Of a stretch of 64,000 nt of DNA, positions 10,312 to 20,986 are shown one piece after another (position 1 is the first letter of the stretch; every line of letters begins with the position of its first letter). Under the pieces are notes generated by a model that was not told the DNA's origin, did no database searches, and was given only the letters and a program-made list of their open reading frames with translations. Position numbers and translations under genes: made by a program. This DNA is from Capra hircus (Eukaryota; Chordata; Mammalia; Artiodactyla; Bovidae), in the NCBI RefSeq assembly GCF_001704415.2, contig NC_030810.1, forward strand, positions 101,506,315 to 101,570,314, read 5' to 3'.

Positions 10312-11556
10312 TGCCGGGAGCCAGCGTGAGGAATTCCACCCGTGACAAGGTCATGCGGCAGAGCTCTGATGGCAAGGCTAATCAGACCTCAGGTTTTCCC
10401 CCTGGAATTTCCTGAGCATCTACCCCCCAAAAAATAAGAGTCTGCCTGCTTTTCCACTCTTCTAATATTCTCTGGAAAAAGTCAAATCAGGGCTTTAGTC
10501 TTCTGCATTTGAAAGGGATGTTTCAGTTAAAATCCCTCTGATAGCTTTCTAGCTTGCCTAACAGGTTCTCCCGGACCTCTTACAGCTTGTGAATTGCTTA
10601 CAGCCCCCCAACCGCGAGAGGCACGGAGCTTAAAGCATCTTAAGATACAGAGCCTTTTCTAAGAGCTAAAAATCATATCCGTGATGGGTTTTCACTGTTG
10701 ACTCAATGATTGCAGCCAGGCCTCCATAGTCTTTATCTCTTAGGCACCTGGGAGGATGTTAATCAATGTAAACGGGATATGGAAAAAGACATATAGTAGT
10801 TTTGATGTTAGCAACACTTGACTTTTGAGTTAATTACTTTTCTTTGTTATATATCACTGCACTCCTCTTGTGTCCTTGCTAGGTAAGAATGTAACTTTAT
10901 TTAGTGCTTTCTGAGAGTGGCACCAGACTTTGAGAAGATCAACACAAATAAGTCTTCTGATTGACAAACCCTTATCAGAAAAAAGGCTGTAAAATGTTAA
11001 TTGGCCTTTTTGGCCAGGAGATGATGTAAATCACCTAAGACTTGTGTATACAATTAGGTATGCAGAGAGAAAAGCCTGGTTTTGATAAGAGTCTGGGCTG
11101 CTAATGCTACATAACTTTGTGTTACCCATTGATCTCCATGTTTTATCAAAAGTATAAAAGGCCTTCTGAACAATAGAGGATGGGGCCAGTCACTGGACTG
11201 GTTTCCCCGTGTCTCTTCTCTAATTTCTGGCTGAATTCCCATCTGGGGCGTGGAGGCTCACCATGTATACTTACTTGTCCCAGCTTTTAAGATTCACGTG
11301 AGGGGGAGCCCAAGGCGGGGCACCCCCCGATATTCAAGAGGACACCGGTGGCCTAACGTAGATGGTGCAAGCTCCTTGTCTGAAACTTTATTGGCTTCCC
11401 ACATAAACCGAGTTATTCAGCCTTCTTTCTCCACTTAATTTTCCTACTACACTATTTCTTCCTAATCTAATCTTATATTAATAAATAAATAAGTTTTCCT
11501 CGCCAACGCCGTCCCCGCTTCGAATTCCCTGGATCCACCGGGGCTGGACCCTGGCA
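10312..11556 (+). mobile_element. Solo LTR of an ERV2-like endogenous retrovirus
   Basis: The 1,245-bp element begins TGCC and ends GGCA, a perfect 4-bp inverted terminus. It is flanked by a 6-bp target-site duplication, GGCAGT at 10306-10311 and 11557-11562. In the plus orientation it carries a TATA box (TATAAAA at 11153-11159) and a polyadenylation signal (AATAAA at about 11480-11485) in the right order for U3-R-U5. A 6-bp duplication is typical of class II (betaretrovirus-like) elements. No internal retroviral sequence is present, so this is a solo LTR left by LTR-LTR recombination. Confidence 0.88.
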
Positions 11557-11562
11557 GGCAGT

Positions 11563-11875
11563 TTAATTTTAACTATTAGAAATTAAACTTAGTTTTATTT
11601 GCCTGCTTAATTTTCCTGCTTAGCAGGTCATGAAGTGGGGATTTTAACCATGAGGAAGAGTCTGTTTTCAGAGAAAGGTAGTATCTGAAAAGTTTCCATG
11701 TTTTCCACATAGCAAAAGACCTTGAGCAGAAAGCATTTCCTTTGTTGAAAGATATTAATGTTTTTTCTTCTTAAGGAGTTTTTGACATGAAGTTAAAAAT
11801 AAAAGCTGGTTGAGGGGTATTCTTTTTTCTCCCATCAGTTGATTTTCCTTAAAAAAAAAAAAAAAAAGAAAACCT
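11563..11875. other. Unique sequence with short poly(A)
   Basis: Sequence right of the solo LTR. An A-rich run near 11851-11866 precedes the CHR SINE. Nothing else recognised. Confidence 0.4.
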
Positions 11876-11877
11876 AG

Positions 11878-12084
11878 GTATTTATTTATTGATGTTCTGG
11901 GTATTCATTGCTACACTGGGTCTTTGTTGCTGCACTGGGGCTTTCTCTAGTTGCTGGCAGCCGGGTTACTCTTTCACGCTATGGGCCTGACAGCATGTGG
12001 GATCTTTCCAGATTAGGGATAGAACCCATATCCCCTGCACTGGCAGGTGGATTCTTAACTGCTAGACCACCAGGGAAGTCCCTA
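11878..12084 (-). mobile_element. CHR-type tRNA-Glu-derived SINE, antisense
   Basis: The right end reads CCACCAGGGAAGTCCCT, the reverse complement of the tRNA-derived head of this SINE family. Upstream lie the GTGGGATCTT..CCAGATTAGGGAT block and the TGCTGCACTGGGGCTTT body. An A-rich tail lies at the left edge. Confidence 0.85.
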
Positions 12085-13085
12085 GCAGTAGCTTTTCTTC
12101 GTATAATAAATTCCCTCAAATGTTCATATTCAAAAAATTCACCCCTCATCCCCCAAGGCAAGAACAGGAACATCCTGTTGTCAAGGTCAGTGTTGTTCTG
12201 CTTTGGCTCAAAATGGGACAGGAATTGACTCTGTCAGCCACACCAGAGACTGGAATGACAGTTCCAGGTGAGGCAGACGTCATGATAGCTTAAGCAGGAA
12301 ATTTCCTGATACTTTCCTTCCCTCTTTGATCTATCTTCCTCTTTCCCCACCTATTCAGAGAACAGGATTCATTCTCTTCTTGCCTTGGAGGACACTTTAG
12401 CATCCCTTCTAGATAGAATAAAGGGAGTGGTTGCCCTTTCCCCTACAGGACTGGGTACAGCTAAGGGCCCCAAGGGAACCACAGACTCAGTTCTTGGACC
12501 CCTGGGCACCTACGCCTAAGGGGATCCTGACAAACCCCCAAAAGCACTGCCTGAAGCTTCTCTGCCAGCTGAACAGGGATGTGTGGGGTTCCTGACTCAG
12601 AGGAGCAGCCCAAACAGTCCTCAGATGTGCCCTGAGCTTCCGGGACAGGCCTGGAAAAAAGCTGAAGTTAGGGGAGAGCCAGGGAAAAAGTGCAAAGGAC
12701 AGGCTAACCCCACCACCTTGAGATTGTCTGGAACCTAAGATCTTGAAGGAGCTGAGGATCTCATTTATGTTGGTCTCTACTTTTTTCCAATCTCATTTAG
12801 AGAACAGGAAAGGGTAGGATTGTGAAGAGCAAGGTCCAGACTTAACAAACAAGAAAACGTGCATTCCTGACTACATATGGGACTTGAGTAAAATATTGGC
12901 ATCAAAAAGAACTCTATGGGGGATTTTTTACTCTAAGCATTGGGAGGATGGGAACAAAGAATTTCAACTAAGGATGAAAACAATACGAGTGCAAAAGGTT
13001 TTTCTCAGGGGAATATCTGAAGTTTTTCCCAGGCCCCTAGGCCTTGATTAAAAGTGATAATAGATTTGAGCAGATAGTTCAGAAA
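12085..13085. other. Unique sequence, nothing recognised
   Basis: No tRNA, repeat head or exon-like ORF seen. Probably intergenic. Confidence 0.4.
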
Positions 13086-13089
13086 GGAA

Positions 13090-13760
13090 GATATATTCAT
13101 GTCCAATAAAGCACATAAAAGTGTGCTCTGTATGATTAGCTATCAGAGAAATGAATACTGAAACCACACTGTGAGATCACTATTCCTAGCATGGCTAAAA
13201 TTAAAAAGACAAAAAACACTCAATCTTGGCAAAGATGTGAAAAAAAATCACAACTTTCACACAGTGTTGGCAGGGATATAAACTGATAACAACTGCTTTG
13301 GAAAATGCGTTAGTGGGTTTTATGAACTTGAGCATATACCTTGTTTGGGTATCAGTAATTCTTCACCTAGATATTTTTCCAAGAGAAGGGGAAACATATG
13401 CACAAAATCTCCTGTGTAAAGAATGTTCAAAGCAAATTTATTCATAACAACCAGGACTGGAAAAACTGGAATGTCCATTATCAGGTGAAGGGTAAGGAAA
13501 CTTGGCATATCCGAGCAAAAGAATATCACTGAACAACAAAAAAAGGAATGGGTATCTGATATACTCAACAGTATGGATAAAATTTAGAGACATGGTGCAA
13601 AAAAGCTGGACACAAAGGAATACGTATACTCTGCTTCTGTTTACACGAAGTTCTAGAAGATGCAAGACTAAAGTGAAAAAAAAAAAAAAAAGGCCAGTGG
13701 TTGTCAGTAAATAATCCAGAGGATAAAGAAGATGATGTTGTTGATCCTAGTGATTTTACA
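13090..13760 (+). mobile_element. Old L1, end of ORF2 and 3' UTR
   Basis: This is a degenerate sense-strand L1 tail. It contains AGAGAAATGAATACTGAAACCACA..GAGAT, then GGAATGTCCATTATCAGG, then ATACTCTGCTTCTGTTTACACGAAGTTCTAGAA, in the order found at the end of L1 ORF2 and its 3' UTR. An internal A run at 13677-13692 interrupts it. No frame survives. Confidence 0.8.
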
Positions 13761-13764
13761 TTAT

Positions 13765-14023
13765 TTTTAAGTTTTTTTATTTTAAGTTGTATTTACTTAT
13801 TTATTTGCTGGTGGCAGGTCTTAGTTGTGGCACACAGGATCTTTGCTGCATCAAGTGGGCTATTTCCTTGTGACCCATGGACTCTCTAGTGATGCATGGC
13901 TCCAGAGTGCATGATATTATTTGCTCTGCAGCATTTGGGATCTTAATTCCCTGACCAAGGACTGAACTTGAGTCTCCTACATTGCAAGGTGTATTCTTAA
14001 CCACTGGGCCACTGGGAAAGTCC
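13765..14023 (-). mobile_element. CHR-type SINE, antisense
   Basis: The right end AACCACTGGGCCACTGGGAAAGTCCC is the reverse complement of the tRNA-derived head. The left half has the TTTATTTGCTGGTGGCAGG..TTAGTTGTGGCACACAGGATCTTTGCTGC body. Confidence 0.85.
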
Positions 14024-14029
14024 CCCTGA

Positions 14030-15050
14030 ACTTATATTACTTTTATTGACGTGTAGTTGAACTACATATTATACTAGTTCAAGTGCACAACATAATGATT
14101 TAATACTTTTTAAATGTTTTTAAAGACTTTTAAAAAATGTGGATCATCATTAAAGCCTTTATCAAATTTGTAACAATAGAGCTTCTGGATTTTGTATTTT
14201 GTTTTTTTGGCCACAAAAAAATGGGATCTTAGCCTCCTGGCAGGAGCTATTGAACCCGCACTCCCCTACATTAGAAGGTGAAATCTCAACCACTGGACCA
14301 CCAGGGAAGTCCCGTGATTCCATATTTTAATAGATTATACTCCACTTAAAACTTTAAAATATTGGCTATAATCCCTGTGCTACACAACATATAGCTGTAG
14401 CTTATTTACTTTATATACTAGTGTGTACTTCTTTATTCTCTATCTCTATTTTGCTCCTTCTGCTCTCCCTGTCACATCTGGTAACCATTAGTTCATTTTC
14501 CAAATATGAAAGTCTGTTTCCGTCATATTCATTCATCTCATTGTTTAGATTTCTCATATTAGTGATAATATATAGTATCTGTCTCATATAGCTCTCTGAC
14601 TTATTTCTCTAAGCATAATACCCTTCAGACCCAGGAAATGGCAAAACTTCATTCTTTTTTAAGGCTGAGAGCTATTCCATAGTGACGTGTGTGTGTGTGT
14701 GTGTACATTTATCTGTTGAGTGACGTGAATTGCTTCTATATCTCAACAATTGTAAAATAATGCTGCTTTGAATATTGAGATGTATGTATATCTTTTAGAA
14801 CCAGTGTTTTCATCTTCTTTGGATTATGCCCAGGAGTGGAATTGCTGGATTATATGGTAGTTCTATTTTTAGTTGAGGAACTTCCACACTGTTTCTACAA
14901 TAGTTGCATCAATTTACATTTCCACTAGTGGTGTACAATGGTTCCCTTTTCTCCACCTTCTCACCTACCTTTATAATTTGTGGACTTTTTGATAATACTC
15001 ATTCTGACAGGTGTAAGGGTTTTGATTTGCATATTTTGAACACACTTAGC
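14030..15050 (-). mobile_element. Old L1 3' end, antisense
   Basis: The reverse complement of L1 ORF2 C-terminus and 3' UTR. Landmarks are GAACTTATATTACTTTTATTGACGTG (3' UTR), TCCATAGTGACGTGTGTG, GGAGTGGAATTGCTGGATTATATGGTAG and TTTACATTTCCACTAGTGGTGTACAATGG. It is interrupted by a CHR SINE at 14195-14315, which is therefore younger. A short (GT)n lies at 14688-14703. Confidence 0.88.
14195..14315 (-). mobile_element. CHR-type SINE nested in L1
   Basis: A short antisense copy ends AACCACTGGACCACCAGGGAAGTCCC. It sits inside the antisense L1 and splits its 3' UTR. Confidence 0.8.
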
Positions 15051-16320
15051 TCATCCTCCTTCCTCGCCAGAAGCCCACTAATATTGTAAATACCTCAACT
15101 AGAAAACATGGCTGTGTCGGCACCATTTCATCAATGGAAGCTTCAGACAAGACTCCTTGAGAGAGCCATTTCACTTTTGAGGGGGGATTTCTGAGCATGA
15201 GGCGTGTCCAAGGTTCCCAGTAGCCTAGCTCAAGGTTTGTTTGCTGCAGATTTTCCTGCTCTGACCACAAACAAGGGTCACATTTGGTGCTGAGATGAAA
15301 AGCAAACTGAAAGATGTGTCACTCCATGTCCGGATAGACACCAGACGCAGCGCTTTGAGTTTGGAGCCAGGGTTACTGCAGCCAAAGCACAGACCAACTT
15401 TGCTGGGAGACTCTACATTTCCGTTAATATTTTTGACATAAGATGTTACAATATTTAGCTGCTTTGTTCTTTCACAACTTGCTTCCTGACAAGATGCAGT
15501 AAGAAGCAAAATACTATGTGCTGAATCTTTCCAAAAATGTTTAGTTTGATCAGAATGTAGGACACTAAACAAGATAATTAGCCTGTCCGCTCCAGAAATT
15601 CAATGCCATCAGAAACAACAAAAGCAAAGAAATCAGGAGAAAGTTCCAGGTAATAAGAACCAAAGTGCAATTTACAAACTTTAATTGGAATGGGGGAGAT
15701 AGCAGTACCACGACACTCACACCTTATTCTTAGTCTCTCACTCATATATATACATAATACAGATGCATATATTAAATGCATCTATATTTATATACATCCC
15801 TATGTATATATCTATAGATATGACATTTTTAAACATTGGGAAAATTTATACCTGAAGCAAATATTAGGTAATATTATTGAGTTAGTATTAATGTCCTAAG
15901 GTTTGACAGTTGAATTGTATTGTGATTATATTTCCTGGTATTAATAAATGATGTCCTTAATACCAAGAAATACATTCTAAAGTATTTGGAAGTGGGCTTT
16001 TATCTGCATTTATTAAAGCATATGAATGTGTTGGGGGGGTGAATGCAGACAGAGAAAAGGAACAAATAAATGTTAATTGTTGTATTTAGATGAACAGAAG
16101 AGAGGTTCATTGTACGATTCTTTCAAATTTTCCATAGGTATGAAAAATTTCAAAGTACATAATTGTAGGGGAGGGGGGATGATTGTAAACACAAGAGGCT
16201 GTGAAGAGCTCAGTCCTGGACTAAAAATTGGCCTTCAGTGGTCTCTCCCTTTCAAAATGAGGTGACAGTGCTCAATGCCACCCATATGTGTAAGAAAATG
16301 TAAGTCATTGGTGTGCTTTA
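15051..16320. other. Unique region with an unrecognised 115-codon frame
   Basis: The minus strand has an open frame at 15225-15572 with many cysteines and serines, and adjoining frames at 15046-15270 and 15578-15781. The segment from about 15050 to 15750 reads like broken coding sequence in three frames, as a processed pseudogene would. I recognise no family, and see no poly(A) tail or target duplication. An AT-rich (TATA)n stretch lies near 15745-15820. Confidence 0.35.
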
Positions 16321-16334
16321 GAAACCTATCTAAA

Positions 16335-16371
<37 letters not shown>

Positions 16372-16442
16372 AATACAGAGAAGATTAGCATGGCCCCTGC
16401 GCAAGGATGACACGCAAATTCGTGAAGCGTTCCATATTTTTT
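16335..16442 (+). pseudogene. U6 snRNA retrocopy (full length)
   Basis: It runs from GTGCTTGCTTCGGCAGCACA to GCGTTCCATATTTTTT, covering all ~107 nt of U6 including the 3' oligo(T). It differs from the usual mammalian U6 at only two sites that I can see (CTCGC to CTTGC near the 5' end, and AACGAT to AACAAT), both CpG-type C/G to T/A changes. No proximal sequence element or TATA box at the spacing needed for a U6 promoter is seen upstream, so it is a dead retrocopy. Confidence 0.97.
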
Positions 16443-17270
16443 GTACCACTTCACACCAGTCAGAATGGCTGCGATCCAAAAATCTGCAAGCAATAAAAGT
16501 TGGAGAGGGTGTGGAAAAAAGGGAACCCTCCTACACTGTTGGTGGGAATGCAAACTAGTACAGCCACTATGGAGAACAGTGTGGAGATTCCTTAAAAAAT
16601 TGCAAATAGAACTACCTTATGACCCAGCAATCCCACTGCTGGGCATACACACCGAGGAAACCAGAAAGAGACACATGTACCCCAATGTTCATTGCAGCAC
16701 TGTTTATAATAGCCAGGACATGGAAACAACCTAGATGTCCATCAGCAGATGAATGGATAAGAAAGCTGTGGTACATATACACAATGGAGTATTACTCAGC
16801 CATTAAAAAGAATTCATTTGAATCAGTTCTGATGAGATGGATGAAACTGGAGCCAATTATACAGAGTGAAGTAAGCCAGAAAGAAAAACACCAATACAGT
16901 ATACTAACACATATATATGGAATTTAGAAAGGTGGCAATGACGACCCTGTATGCAAGACAGCAAAAAAGACACAGAGGTGTATAACGGACTTTTGGACTC
17001 AGAGGGAGAGGGAGAGGGTGGGATGATTTGGGAGAATGGCATTGTAACATGTATACTATCATGTAAGAATCAAATTGCCAATCTATGTCTGACGCAGGAT
17101 ACAGCATGCTTGGGGCTGGTGCATGGGGATGACCCAGAGAGATGTTATGGGGAGGGAGGTGGGAGGGGGGTTCATGTTTGGGAACGCATGTACACCCATG
17201 GTGGTTTCATGTCAATGTATGGCAAAACCAATACAGTATTGTAAAGTAAAATAAAGTAAAAAAAAAAAAA
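16443..17270 (+). mobile_element. L1 3' end (ORF2 C-terminus, 3' UTR, poly(A))
   Basis: Begins GTACCACTTCACACCAGTCAGAATGG, a standard place in L1 ORF2 that also occurs at 41682 in another copy. The ORF2 C-terminal reading includes the residues MEYYSAIKKNSFESVL and SEVSQKEKHQYSILTHIYGI, split by small frameshifts. The 3' UTR has GGATGATTTGGGAGAATGG and ends TGTATGGCAAAACCAATACAGTATTG before the A tail. Confidence 0.95.
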
Positions 17271-17435
17271 AAACCTATCTAAAGGATCCTTTCCTGCCAC
17301 CCAGGATTTGTCCCCCTTACATCAATCAACCTTCTAACCTAGAAAACTGATAAATTGAATGCTACTTTATACCTTTCAGAGTTTCTGGATGAAATGTCCT
17401 GGTTTTATGTTTGATAGAAAGACAGGCAGATGGTT

Positions 17436-17645
17436 GTTGTTGTTTAGTAGCTCAGTCATGTCTGACTCTTTTGCCACCCCATAGGCTGTCACCTGCCAGG
17501 CTCCTTCTCTCCATGGGATTTTCTAGGTAAGAATGTTGGAGCAGGTTGCCATTTACTTCTCCAGGGGATCTTCCTGACCCAGGGATCAAACCCCTATCTC
17601 CTGCAGCGGTAGGCAGATTCTTTACCACTGAGCTTCCAGTTCTAT
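17436..17645 (-). mobile_element. Bov-tA SINE, antisense
   Basis: Reading the minus strand, the tRNA-like head (…GGTTTGATCCCTGGGTCAGG) is followed by the BOV-A part (CAACCTGCTCCAACATTCTTACC) and ends in GTTGTTGTTG-type tail sequence at about 17435. Diverged. Confidence 0.85.
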
Positions 17646-18458
17646 CTAGGTATGTTAGATCTCTCTCGTGGGTCCTAGACACAGACCTCTAGGATGGAAC
17701 TTTCACTAGGGTATATCAGAAGTACAACAGTAAGCAGTAGTTTCTCAGGATCCTTCTCTGGCAGAGAGGCTATCATTGTGTCCTTGGGTCCCCCATTGGG
17801 TGGATATGTAAGAGACTGCTGCTCTGCTTGCAGATGCCCAACATGGGTGCAGAACTTTTTGCCTGAGTATCTTGGTTCCCAGATGGTGAGACACAGTGAA
17901 TTTTTCTGTGTAATATTAGGTGCTCAATAACACGTAATTTTGGAATGCAATGATGCATTGAAACTTGGTTTCTATCACTCTGGGTCGTAAATATAGTGGG
18001 CACATTAATGTTTGAGTTCTCTGTTTTACGTAGAAGAAAGAAATTGATTAATACAAAAAGATGATAGCCAACATAATGTATATGAAATAAACTTTATTCT
18101 AGGATTGTTCTAAACCCTCAACCTCCCAGGAAAAGGACTCCACTGCCCCAAAACACTGAGGGCCTTGCTCAAAGCTGCTGCAGGTGGTTAGTCAGATCCC
18201 TATTTCCTTCTCCTCAGCATCAGTTTACTCTCCATTCTACTCTTGTAGAGAAAAATGAAGGCCTTTCACACCTCTCAGGAGAGAGGTGCCTAGCTTTAAG
18301 CATGCACATTCAGAAACAGCCTGTTCTAGGAAAGAGAGGCTATTTTGAATAGAAATCTGGCTCCTAACTCCATGCCCTATCCCTTTTAAACAGGAGGGTG
18401 GTGTCAAGGGAACAGTCCTAGAATGTGAAACCAGGAGAGTCAGCAGACACTATTTGTA
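17646..18458. other. Unique sequence, nothing recognised
   Basis: No repeat head, RNA gene or spliced exon recognised. Confidence 0.4.
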
Positions 18459-18459
18459 T

Positions 18460-19872
18460 CAGTTCAGTTCAGTCGCTCAGTCATGTCCAACTCTTTGGGA
18501 CCCCATGAATCGCAGCACGCCAGGCCTCCCTGTCCATCACCAACTCCTGGAGTTCACTCAGACTCATGTCCATCGAGTCAGTGATGCCATCCAACCATCT
18601 CATCTTCTGTCGTCCCCTTCTCCTCCTGCCTCCAAGCCCTCCCAGCATCAAAGTCTTTTCCAATGAGTCAACTCTTCGCATGAGGTGGCCCAAGTACTGG
18701 AGTTTCAGCTTTAGCATCATTCCTTCCAAAGAACACCCAGGGCTGATCTCCTTCAGAATAGACTGGTTGGCTCTCCTTGCAGTCCAAGGGACTCTCTACA
18801 GTCTTCTCCAACACCACAGTTCAAAAGCATCAATTCTTCGGCGCTCAGCCTTCTTCACAGTGCAACTCTCACAACAATACATGACCACTGGAAAAACCAT
18901 AGCCTTGACTAGACGGACCTTAGTCAGCAAAGTAATGTCTCTGCTTTTCAATATGCTATCTAGGTTGGTCATAACTTTTCTTCCAAGGAGTAAGTGTCTT
19001 TTAATTTCATGGCTGCAATCGCCATCTGCAGTGATTTTGGAGCCCCCCAAAATAAAAGTCTGACACTGTTTCCACTGTTTCCCCATCTATTTCCCATGAA
19101 GTGATGGGACTGGATGCCATGATCTTCGTTTTCTGAATGTTGAGCTTTAAGCCAACTTTTTCACTCTCCTCTTTCACTTTCATCAAGAGGCTTTTGAGTT
19201 CCTCTTCACTTTCTGCCATAAGGGTGGTGTCATCTGCATATCTGAGGTTATTGATAGTTCTCTTGGCAATCTTGATTCCAGCTTGTGTTTCTTCCAGTCC
19301 AGCGTTTCTCATGATGTACTCTGCATAGAAGTTAAATAAACAGGGTGACAATATACAGCCTTGACATACTTCTTTTCCTATTTGAAACCAGTCTGTTGTT
19401 CCATGTCCAGGTCTAACTGTTGCTTCCCGACCTGCATACAGATTTCTCAAGAGGCAGATCAGGTGGTCTGGTATTCCCATCTCTTTCAGAATTGTCCACA
19501 GTTTATTGTGATCCACAAAGTCAAAGGCTTTGGCATAGTCAATAAAGCAGAAATAGATGTTTTTCTGGAATTCTCTTGCTTTTTCCATGATCCAGGGGAT
19601 GTTGGCAATTTGATCTCTGGTTCCTCTGCATTTTCTAAAACCAGCTTGAACATCTGGAAGTTCATGGTCCACGTATTGCTGAAGCCTGGCTTGGAGAATT
19701 TTGAGCATTACTTTACTATCGTGTGAGATGAGTGCAATTGTGTGGTAGTTTGAGCATTCTTTAGCATTGCCTTTCTTTGGGATTGGAATGAAAACTGACC
19801 TTTTCCAGTCCTGTGGCCACTGCTGAGTTTTCCAAATTTGCTGGCCTATTGAGTGCAGCACTTTCACAGCAT
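18460..19872 (-). mobile_element. BovB LINE copy B
   Basis: A 5'-truncated BovB on the minus strand. Its 3' tail (CAGTTCAGTTCAGTCGCTCAG on the plus strand) is at the left edge. The minus-strand frame 19007-19867 (286 codons) covers the RT palm with FIDYAKAFDFVDH and RYADDTTLM; GVRQGC is changed to EVCQGC. A second minus frame at 18481-18729 covers the C-terminus. The frame breaks near 19007. Truncation is at the start of the RT domain. Confidence 0.96.
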
Positions 19873-20328
19873 CTGTATATTGTGATTTATAATGAGAAAT
19901 GTATATTTATTTGGTCTTCATCTCTATTTCTGACTCAGAATGCCCAAAAGCCTTGGAATTTCCTAAGTGATAGAAGATAAAGGTTATTGTGTTATGTTAA
20001 TGAAGCAATATTTGGAAGCAAGTAATGCTAAGGGCTTGTTGCCAGGAAGGTCCATCTTGTGATTAAAGAGTTGGAGCTTCCTGTCCCAGCCCCTGACCTA
20101 TGGATGGGGAGAGGAGATGGAGATTGAGTTCAGTCACTATGGCCAATGGTTTCATCAATGAGGCCAGTGTAATGAAGTCTCAAAGGTTTTTAGGGTTGTG
20201 AAAAGTCTCCAAGTTGGTGACCACGTGGAGGTGCTGGGAGAGTGGCTGTCTCCGAGAGGGAATGGAAGCTCCACAATTTTTCCCATGCCCTGCCCTGTGC
20301 ATCTCATCCATTTGCTGTTCCTGAGTTA
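19873..20328. other. Unique sequence hosting an LTR insertion
   Basis: Sequence reads through TTCCTGAGTTATATCC into TTTTATAATAAAATGGTAATG once the LTR at 20334-20718 is removed. No gene recognised. Confidence 0.4.
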
Positions 20329-20333
20329 TATCC

Positions 20334-20718
20334 TATTACGTAGTTAGAATAGGGAAAATGGAGTCCAAAATGGCGGTGGCTAAAAGACAAAGAAAGGAAA
20401 AAAGCCCTCAAAAGTGGAACAAAAGAAAATCCATGGACAGGAACTGAGAACTTCAGGGGAAACAAACTTACTCCCTTCTTGGCTAGCCCGATTTACATAG
20501 GGCGGGCTCAGGAGGGAGGAGACAAAACTTATAAAAGGAGGAAGCCAAGACAGATTGAGGCCTCTCCTTTGGGGTCGGCCCACCCTCATGCCTCGAGGGT
20601 GTATTATTCTTTGCTTGCCAAATAAAACTGTGCTGTAACCAAGCTGTAACACTGGTCAGCTGTTTCAAATCTTTCCTGCAGCGAGACAGAACCGAGGAAA
20701 TAACACACTCCCCCGACA
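20334..20718 (+). mobile_element. Solo LTR, ERV1-like (sense)
   Basis: 385 bp, starting TATTACGTAGTTAGAATAGGG (ancestral TGTTA.. with one change) and ending CCCCCGACA. It is flanked by TATCC at 20329-20333 and 20719-20723. A TATA-like TTATAAAA at about 20529-20536 and AATAAA at 20621-20626 are in U3-R order. The same family occurs at 36995-37474 on the other strand: shared blocks are GGAGTCCAAAATGG.GGTGGCTAAAA, CATAGGGC.GGC.CAGG.GGAGGA and CGAACCGAGGAA-like. No internal viral genes are present. Confidence 0.85.
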
Positions 20719-20723
20719 TATCC

Positions 20724-20986
20724 TTTTATAATAAAATGGTAATGTAGTAAGTACAATGTTTCACTGAATTCTTGAGAAACAACTCTAGGAAAGGAAAGTA
20801 TTATTGAGAAGGGGGTAGTGATAGATTCCGATTTTTAGCCAGTCAGTCAGTAGTACAGGTAATATCCTGGGTTTTCAATTGACCTCAGAAATGAGGAGAG
20901 TATGAGGCTATATGGCAGTCTTGTAGGACTTAACACTTAACCTTTAACCTGTGGAATGGGAAATCTCCCTTACCACCTTGGAATAG
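20724..20986. other. Unique sequence, nothing recognised
   Basis: Short spacer between the LTR and BovB copy C. Confidence 0.4.

Larger units (their letters stand above)
16322..17284 (+). mobile_element. U6-L1 chimeric retrosequence with 14-bp target duplication
   Basis: A full-length U6 snRNA copy (16335-16442) is joined directly at its 3' oligo(T) end to a 5'-truncated ruminant L1 3' end (from about 16443), which ends in a poly(A) run at about 17259-17273. The whole composite is flanked by one target-site duplication, AAACCTATCTAAAG, at 16322-16335 and 17271-17284. The first G of U6 may coincide with the last G of the duplication. A single duplication around both parts means they were inserted in one event. 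The known explanation is that the L1 reverse transcriptase switched template from L1 RNA to U6 RNA during target-primed reverse transcription. Confidence 0.95.

Noticed and set aside
10312..11556. Full provirus
   Set aside because: Only one LTR is present, the duplications sit directly at its ends, and no internal genes flank it.
18566..19063. 165-codon plus-strand frame with repeated relatives elsewhere in the window
   Set aside because: It is the antisense shadow of BovB; the same frame recurs at every antisense BovB copy.
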